Shown in pieces: positions 60,211-64,000 of a stretch of 64,000 nucleotides of DNA. Numbering within the stretch: position 1 is the first letter of the stretch; each line of letters begins with the position of its first letter. The stretch covers positions 3,162,001-3,226,000 of the forward strand of contig NZ_QEKM01000001.1 in the NCBI RefSeq assembly GCF_003096555.1, read 5' to 3'. The notes beneath the pieces are model-generated. The model had not been told where the DNA came from, did not search any database, and saw only the letters and a program-made list of their open reading frames with translations. Both the position numbers and the translations under genes were made by a program. This DNA is from Simplicispira sp. 125. Its GTDB lineage: Bacteria; Pseudomonadota; Gammaproteobacteria; Burkholderiales; Burkholderiaceae_C.

Positions 60211-61611
60211 ATGCGACCCGCTTTGCCCGCCCGTACGGCGCTGGCCGTTGCCCTGTGCCTGGGTATTGCACCTTTGAGCGCGATGGCCGCGGACAACGAC
60301 GCACTCATGGCGCAGATCAAGGCGCTGGTCGAGCGCGTCGAACGCCTCGAGGCGCAAAACACGCAATTGCGCAGCGCATTGGAGAGCGACCGCATCAGCG
60401 AGAACGAGCCTGAACTCGCAACGCGCCTCAAGGCCGTTGAGGCACAGCAACAGGCCCTGCAAGCTCCCGCTAAAAAACTGGACGCATTCGATGGCATCAG
60501 CGTCGAGGGCAGTCTGACCGGGGCAGTGCAACAGGCGGGACGTGGCGCGCTGGCCGATCCTGCAACGGGCCGCAGCCGCAGCAACTACCGGGGTGATGTG
60601 GCGGTCACCTTGCCGGGTGGAGAGTTTGGCAAGAACAAAGGCACGGTCTACGTGCACGCCCGCTTTGGCCAAGGCGATGGTTTGGCGCTGCGACCCACCT
60701 ACACCGGAACCGCCAACAGCACAGCCTTTGGTGGCAACGACCCAGACGACACCCAGTTCACCGTCGCGCAAGCCTGGTACCAACTGGAAGTGCCGTTCAC
60801 CGAGCACAACGTGCTGCGCAAGGCCACATTCACCGTCGGCAAGATCGACCCGTTTGTGTTTTTTGACCAGAACAGCATTGCCGATGATGAAACGCGCCGC
60901 TTTGCCAACAACGTATTTGTGCACAACCCATTGCTCGATTCTGGTGGCGATGTGGGGGCAGACCGCTTTGGTTTCGCGCCGGGAGCGATCGCCGCTTATG
61001 AAGACACCAGCGACAAGGCGATGCCCTGGGGGGTGTCCGTCGGTGCGTTTGGCGCGGGCAGTGGTGCCTCGTTCAGCGGCAGCAACGGCAAGCCGCTTGT
61101 CATCGCACAGGCTTGGGTTTCGCCGCGCATCAATGCCTTGCCTGGCACCTACCGGGCCTATGCCTGGAGCAATGCGCGCGCCACCAATTTCGACGACAGC
61201 GAGGCCCGCCATGGTGGCCTGGGTGTGTCTATTGACCAGCGCGTGACCGACTCTCTCACGCTGTTTGGCCGCTACGGGCATCAAACTTCAGGCAATGTGC
61301 GTTTTGACCGTGTGTTGACGCTGGGGGGTGAACTCGACGGGTCATCCTGGGGGCGGGGCGCCGACGGCTTGGGCCTGGCGCTGGGCATGCTGCGCACCAG
61401 TGGACGCTACGCCGTGGCCTCGGCGGCCGACACTGCGTCCTATGGCCATGCCGCGCAGGGGTCGGAGCGCATTGGAGAGCTGTACTACCGCATTCACCTC
61501 AATGGCCATGTCGAGATCACGCCCAGCCTGCAGTACATTGCGCGCCCGGCGGCCAACCCGGACGGCAAAGGCATCGCATTGGTGGGTGTGCGGGCAAGGG
61601 TGGGCTTTTGA
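60211..61611 (+). CDS. Outer-membrane porin (OprB-like) inserted in the ftr operon
   Basis: 466 residues: signal peptide (SAMAA), a short coiled coil (LMAQIKALVERVERLEAQNT) as in trimeric porin anchors, then a 16- to 18-strand beta-barrel of the carbohydrate-selective OprB family (NYRGDVAVTLPGG, IDPFVFFDQNSIADDETRRF) ending in a C-terminal Phe (VGVRARVGF), the outer-membrane assembly signal. It lies between ftrA and ftrB, 2 bp after the first and overlapping the second, suggesting an iron-complex pore. Confidence 0.85.
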   Translation: MRPALPARTALAVALCLGIAPLSAMAADNDALMAQIKALVERVERLEAQNTQLRSALESDRISENEPELATRLKAVEAQQQALQAPAKKLDAFDGISVEGSLTGAVQQAGRGALADPATGRSRSNYRGDVAVTLPGGEFGKNKGTVYVHARFGQGDGLALRPTYTGTANSTAFGGNDPDDTQFTVAQAWYQLEVPFTEHNVLRKATFTVGKIDPFVFFDQNSIADDETRRFANNVFVHNPLLDSGGDVGADRFGFAPGAIAAYEDTSDKAMPWGVSVGAFGAGSGASFSGSNGKPLVIAQAWVSPRINALPGTYRAYAWSNARATNFDDSEARHGGLGVSIDQRVTDSLTLFGRYGHQTSGNVRFDRVLTLGGELDGSSWGRGADGLGLALGMLRTSGRYAVASAADTASYGHAAQGSERIGELYYRIHLNGHVEITPSLQYIARPAANPDGKGIALVGVRARVGF

Positions 61612-61949
61612 TGTCGCTGAATCTGCGCCTTCTTCTTTCTGCCGCGGGGCTGCTCTTGGCAGCGGGCAGTGCCTGGGCGCAGGAGCTGCCCACCTTTGCG
61701 CTGGAAATGAAAAATGGGCGGTTCCATCCCGAGGAAATCGTGGTTCCAGCGCAGACGCGCTTCAAGCTCGTGCTGCACAACGCGGGCACGGACGCCGAAG
61801 AGTTTGAAAGCCTGGAATTGAAGAAAGAGAAGGTGCTAGCGCCCGGCGCCAAAAGCTTCCTGGTGTTTGCCCCGCTCAAGCCCGGAAGCTACCGTTTCTT
61901 TGGTGAGTTCCATCCCGATACGGCCCAGGGCCGCATCGTTGCCCGCTGA
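61611..61949 (+). CDS. ftrB: FtrB, periplasmic cupredoxin-domain protein
   Basis: 112 residues with signal peptide (LLLAAGSAWA). A cupredoxin-like fold follows: RFHPEEIVVPAQTRFKLVLH, LAPGAKSFLVFAPLKPGSYR, FFGEFHPD. In Bordetella and Brucella, FtrB oxidises Fe2+ for the FtrC permease. The ATG overlaps the porin stop (TGATG). Confidence 0.9.
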   Translation: MSLNLRLLLSAAGLLLAAGSAWAQELPTFALEMKNGRFHPEEIVVPAQTRFKLVLHNAGTDAEEFESLELKKEKVLAPGAKSFLVFAPLKPGSYRFFGEFHPDTAQGRIVAR

Positions 61950-61964
61950 ACAGGACGGCCTTGC

Positions 61965-62783
61965 ATGCTCTTGAATGCCTTCGTCATCGTCTGGCGTGAA
62001 AGCCTCGAAGCCATGCTGGTCATTGGTATTCTGGCCGCCTGGGCCGAAGGACGCGGTGGCCGCGTGCGTATCGGCCTCTGGGGCGGTGTGGTCGCGGGAG
62101 TGGTCTTGGCACTGGCGCTGGCCGCCGTGATGCAGGGTGCATTGGGCAGCCTTTCGGACGAGGGCCAGGAGATCTTCCAGACATCGCTGATTCTGTTTGC
62201 CGCTGTGCTGATGACGCACATGGTGCTGTGGATGCGGCGCCATGCACGTGGCCTTCGCCGTGCGATGGAAGGCGCACTGGATCGCGCGGCCGAACAACGG
62301 GGCGCCTGGGGCATTGCTGCCGTTGCCGCTGTCGCCGTGGCGCGCGAAGGCGCCGAGACCGTCATCTTCCTGCAGGGCATGGCATCGGGAGCGGGCTGGA
62401 GTGCTTTGCTGCCTTCAGCATCGGCAGGGTTTCTGCTGGCCGCCTTCACCGCGTGGGCTGCCGCCCGGGGTCTGCGTCTGCTGCCGCAGTACCAGGTACT
62501 GCGCGTCAGCGCCTGTTTGTTGCTTTTGTTTGCCGCAGGCATGCTGGTGCTGGGCACCGATCGGTTGGTGGGCATGGAATGGATTCCACCGGGCCCCGAT
62601 CCACTCTGGGATACCAGTACCTGGCTGGATGACGGCGGCGGTTTGGGAAAGTGGCTGGCCGACCTGTTTGGCTACCGTGCACGGCCTGCGGCAGCCAACG
62701 TGGTTGTCTTCTTCGGTTTTTGGGTGGTCATGGCCGCGCAGCACGGGTGGTCCAGGCGCTCAGCTTTACGGCCCTGCGCATGA
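61965..62783 (+). CDS. ftrC: FtrC, FTR1-type iron permease
   Basis: 272 residues with seven membrane helices. The two iron-binding R-E-x-x-E motifs are present: WRESLEAM near residue 10 and AREGAETV near residue 126. It moves iron after oxidation by FtrB. The C-terminus and ftrD overlap by 4 bp. Confidence 0.94.
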   Translation: MLLNAFVIVWRESLEAMLVIGILAAWAEGRGGRVRIGLWGGVVAGVVLALALAAVMQGALGSLSDEGQEIFQTSLILFAAVLMTHMVLWMRRHARGLRRAMEGALDRAAEQRGAWGIAAVAAVAVAREGAETVIFLQGMASGAGWSALLPSASAGFLLAAFTAWAAARGLRLLPQYQVLRVSACLLLLFAAGMLVLGTDRLVGMEWIPPGPDPLWDTSTWLDDGGGLGKWLADLFGYRARPAAANVVVFFGFWVVMAAQHGWSRRSALRPCA

Positions 62784-64000
62784 GTACGCACACGCTGCAC
62801 TTCATACCGCCCCGTCCCCAGCCGCGCACGCGGCTGGCTCGGCTGGGCGATGGGATGGCGCGCCACAAGGGCCGTATTGCGCTCGTGCAATGGTCCATCG
62901 TGGTGCTGTACTTCGTGCTCGTGGCGGTACCGGCATTTCTGCCCATGCCACCCGAAGACGCACGCATGTTGGACCACTTGACGCGCTTTGCGCAGTTCGC
63001 GTTCTGGGGTATCTGGTGGCCGTTCGTTATCGCATCCATGCTGCTGGTAGGGCGATTCTGGTGTGGGGTGATGTGCCCCGAGGGTGCCTTGAGTGAGTTT
63101 GCCGGGCGGCCCGGACGCGGTCGCGCCATTCCGCGCTGGATGCGCTGGCCTGGCTGGCCCCTGGTGGGATTTTTGGGCACCACGCTGTATGGGCAGCTCA
63201 TCAGCGTGTACGAGTACCCCGGTCCGGTGCTGGTGATTCTTGGAGGGTCCACGGTGGCTGCGATTGCGGTGGGCATCGTTTATGGCCGGGGCAAGCGTGT
63301 ATGGTGCCGCTACCTGTGTCCTGTGACGGGAGTGTTTGCCTTGCTGGCACGCCTGGCGCCACTGCACTTCAAGGTCGATCGCGCCGCATGGGACCTGCGG
63401 CCGACCAATACCCCGGCGGTGGATTGCCCGCCGTTGCTCAACGTAGGTGCGCTTGCCAGCGCTTCGCAATGCCATGCCTGCGGTCGTTGCAGCGGCCACC
63501 GCGATGCCGTGGCCTTGCAATGGCGCTGGCCCGGCAGCGAAATCGTGGCCAGCCAGCCGGGCGACGTGGGGCGCTATGAGGCGCTGCTGCTGTTCTACGG
63601 CATGCTGGGTTTTGCGCTGGGGGCGTTTCAGTGGACCATGGCGCCGGGCTTTGTGCGTGCCAAACAATGGGCCGCCACTTGGCTGGTGGAGCGCGATATT
63701 TTCTGGCCGCTTTCCGACAATGCACCCTGGTGGGTGCTGACGCACTACCCGCAGGCGTCCGACGTCTTCACCTGGCTCGATGGCGCAGGCATCGTGGTCT
63801 GGCTCACAGCCAGTGCGGTGCTGGTAGGCGGCTGTGCCCACCTGGCCGTTGCCGCGGCAGCGCACCTGGCGCGGCTGGATTGGAAAGTGCTGTCGCTGGG
63901 CCTGGTGCCCATGGCTGCGGCCAATCTCTTTCTGGGCCTGTCCATGCTTACGCTGACGCAGCTGCGCAGTGAGGGCATTGTGTTCGGGTGGTTGCCCCAG
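62780..64000 (+). CDS. ftrD: FtrD, membrane polyferredoxin (runs off window)
   Basis: At least 407 residues, open at the window end. Several membrane helices are joined by two Cys clusters in loops, FWCGVMCPEGA and VWCRYLCPVTG, and a further C-H-A-C-G-R-C. These are typical of NapH/CcoG-like electron-transfer membrane proteins. In the ftr system FtrD is thought to accept the electrons from iron oxidation. ATG 62780 overlaps the ftrC stop. Confidence 0.9.
   Translation, partial: MSTHTLHFIPPRPQPRTRLARLGDGMARHKGRIALVQWSIVVLYFVLVAVPAFLPMPPEDARMLDHLTRFAQFAFWGIWWPFVIASMLLVGRFWCGVMCPEGALSEFAGRPGRGRAIPRWMRWPGWPLVGFLGTTLYGQLISVYEYPGPVLVILGGSTVAAIAVGIVYGRGKRVWCRYLCPVTGVFALLARLAPLHFKVDRAAWDLRPTNTPAVDCPPLLNVGALASASQCHACGRCSGHRDAVALQWRWPGSEIVASQPGDVGRYEALLLFYGMLGFALGAFQWTMAPGFVRAKQWAATWLVERDIFWPLSDNAPWWVLTHYPQASDVFTWLDGAGIVVWLTASAVLVGGCAHLAVAAAAHLARLDWKVLSLGLVPMAAANLFLGLSMLTLTQLRSEGIVFGWLPQ

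Overview
The window is 64 kb of high-GC chromosome from a beta-proteobacterium. Gene content and gene order (mnmG-rsmG-parA-parB, minCDE, several TRAP transporters) and a family of short AT-rich repeats with the core AGCTGCTAGCGCTT...AAGCGCTAGAGGC point to the Comamonadaceae (Acidovorax and relatives). The genus cannot be fixed from the sequence alone. No rRNA, tRNA, CRISPR array, prophage or transposase gene was seen.

Layout. 1-4.3 kb: the start of a LysR regulator diverges from dabB-dabA, a two-gene inorganic-carbon accumulation system. 4.3-10.6 kb: a YkgJ-type cysteine-cluster protein and an FMN reductase, then the chromosome-partitioning region mnmG, rsmG, parA, a small hydrolase and parB. 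Four parS sites lie in this region, three of them inside the mnmG and rsmG coding sequences, and the apparent tail of a lost LysE-type gene lies between rsmG and parA. 10.8-16.5 kb: a membrane-anchored methyltransferase, then an envelope cluster (COG3014 lipoprotein, YcfL-like, LpoB, CsgG-like) and a lipoprotein hydrolase. 16.5-24.8 kb: a flavin reductase, an internally deleted chemoreceptor, a 47-residue DUF3149 protein, an MFS transporter, an FAD-linked oxidase, an EF-hand protein, a cobalamin adenosyltransferase, and an intact chemoreceptor with a bacteriohemerythrin.

24.8-36.6 kb: a metabolic block on the minus strand (thioesterase, CoA-transferase, NCS2 permease, fumarylacetoacetase, a cyclase-family hydrolase, a TRAP transporter and a TetR regulator) diverges from an acetoacetyl-CoA synthetase across a likely TetR operator. 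Fumarylacetoacetase releases acetoacetate and the synthetase activates it, so the two sides plausibly serve one catabolic route. The synthetase gene carries two in-frame repeat insertions. 36.7-43.4 kb: phosphatidylserine synthase, a DMT transporter, a beta-propeller-like lipoprotein, minCDE, a MOSC protein and an SH3 protein. 43.5-50.4 kb: a FixJ-type response regulator and PAS histidine kinase diverge from two TRAP solute-binding proteins and dctQ-dctM. A 167-bp inverted-repeat element fills the divergent promoter region. 50.4-59.4 kb: a flavin reductase, an M14 peptidase, an ABC binding protein, an ArgP-like regulator, a TetR regulator, two fasciclin proteins, a universal stress protein, a metallophosphoesterase and a secreted protein of unknown function. 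59.6-64 kb: a probable Fur-controlled ferrous iron uptake operon (ftrA, porin, ftrB, ftrC, ftrD), cut by the window end.

Nine copies of the AT-rich repeat were located by eye. They provide the stop codons of parA and of the M14 peptidase, and one is translated inside the acetoacetyl-CoA synthetase gene, so this repeat family is actively shaping gene ends here.
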